Shown here: positions 5,614-5,774 of the stretch, one piece after another
Layout of the letters: each line of letters starts with the position of its first letter
Numbering within the stretch: position 1 is the first letter of the stretch
Assembly (NCBI GenBank): GCA_945868195.1
Contig: CAMBLP010000137.1
Location: 1-5,774 of the forward strand
Length of the DNA: 5,774 nucleotides
Source of the DNA: Bordetella parapertussis
Lineage (GTDB): Bacteria; Pseudomonadota; Gammaproteobacteria; Burkholderiales; Burkholderiaceae_B
Direction: 5' to 3'
Notes under the pieces: generated by a model
Database searches by the model: none
The model's input: the letters and a program-made list of their open reading frames with translations, nothing else
Told to the model about the DNA's origin: nothing
Position numbers and translations under genes: made by a program

Positions 5614-5774
5614 TGACTTCATCTGCAGCACCCGTCGTTCCCCGCCCCGCCGCCACCGTGATCCTGGCGAGAAACGTCAGCGACGGCATTGAAGTTTTCA
5701 TGATGGAACGCACCACCGCGGTTGAGTTCGCCAAAGGCATGCATGTTTTTCCAGGCGGCGCCTTGGATCGCACC
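5613..5774 (+). CDS. NUDIX hydrolase (NUDT19-like), C-terminus cut by window edge
   Basis: The first 54 codons of a new gene reading MTSSAAPVVPRPAATVILAR, then NVSDGIEVFMMERTTAVEFA, then KGMHVFPGGALDRT. The pattern RPAATVIL.R...dG.EVfM..R......f..g..VFPGG.lD is the N-terminal strand region of the NUDIX fold in the NUDT19/NUDT8-like branch, whose members cleave CoA-type or other nucleoside diphosphate derivatives. The catalytic NUDIX box (GX5EX7REUXEEXGU) would lie further downstream, outside the window, so activity cannot be judged. The ATG overlaps the stop of the catalytic hydratase subunit by one base (TAATG), with no Shine-Dalgarno motif visible; translation probably depends on reinitiation after the upstream gene. 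It appears to belong to the same transcript. Confidence 0.78.
   Translation, partial: MTSSAAPVVPRPAATVILARNVSDGIEVFMMERTTAVEFAKGMHVFPGGALDRT

Noticed and set aside
5237..5773. Long open frame on the minus strand (178 codons) opposite the catalytic subunit and NUDIX genes
   Set aside because: Its translation has no recognisable family motif, and both genes on the plus strand have clear domain signatures through the same bases. It is a shadow of biased codon use.

Overview
The window looks like a chromosomal segment of a Gram-negative betaproteobacterium, probably Burkholderiales and perhaps Alcaligenaceae-like. The evidence is a general porin of the betaproteobacterial OmpC-like type with a signal peptide, moderate GC (judged by eye), and a mix of class II aldolase, TauD/TfdA dioxygenase, TSUP permease and flavin reductase genes that is common in that order. 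This is family-level inference; no rRNA or other species marker is present. Coding density is high, with no gap over about 165 bases, and no tRNA, insertion sequence, CRISPR array or integrase is visible.

Layout. (1) 1-701, minus: the N-terminal two thirds of an outer-membrane porin, cut by the window edge. (2) 793-1560, plus: a class II aldolase/adducin-fold enzyme, divergent from the porin. (3) 1588-2643, minus: an Fe(II)/2-oxoglutarate dioxygenase, convergent with the aldolase. (4) 2697-3455, plus: a TSUP (TauE/SafE-type) permease that diverges from the dioxygenase across about 53 bp. (5) 3480-4109, minus: a flavin reductase/FMN split-barrel protein convergent with the permease; a perfect 24-bp palindrome lies over the end of the permease gene. 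(6) 4272-5613, plus: a compact operon of three overlapping genes, followed by the start of a NUDIX hydrolase gene that overlaps the third by one base.

The most interesting part is the 4272-5613 operon. It encodes a cobalt-type nitrile hydratase/thiocyanate hydrolase-like enzyme whose beta chain is split into two small proteins (N-half, then C-half), followed by the metal-binding catalytic chain carrying a CTLCSC motif and a long His/Asp-rich N-terminus. Three features match thiocyanate hydrolase (Scn) better than ordinary nitrile hydratase: the gene order, the His/Asp tail, and an arginine immediately after the CSCYP motif (with an Arg-Arg pair in the first subunit). The chains are shorter than in the characterised enzyme, and no amidase gene is seen beside it. 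A working reading is a Scn-like hydratase acting on thiocyanate or another small anionic or polar C-N compound.

The TauD-like dioxygenase, TSUP permease, flavin reductase and Scn-like enzyme belong to families that all recur in sulfur metabolism. That suggests, without proving it, a local cluster for small sulfur compounds. The aldolase and porin have no clear link to it.
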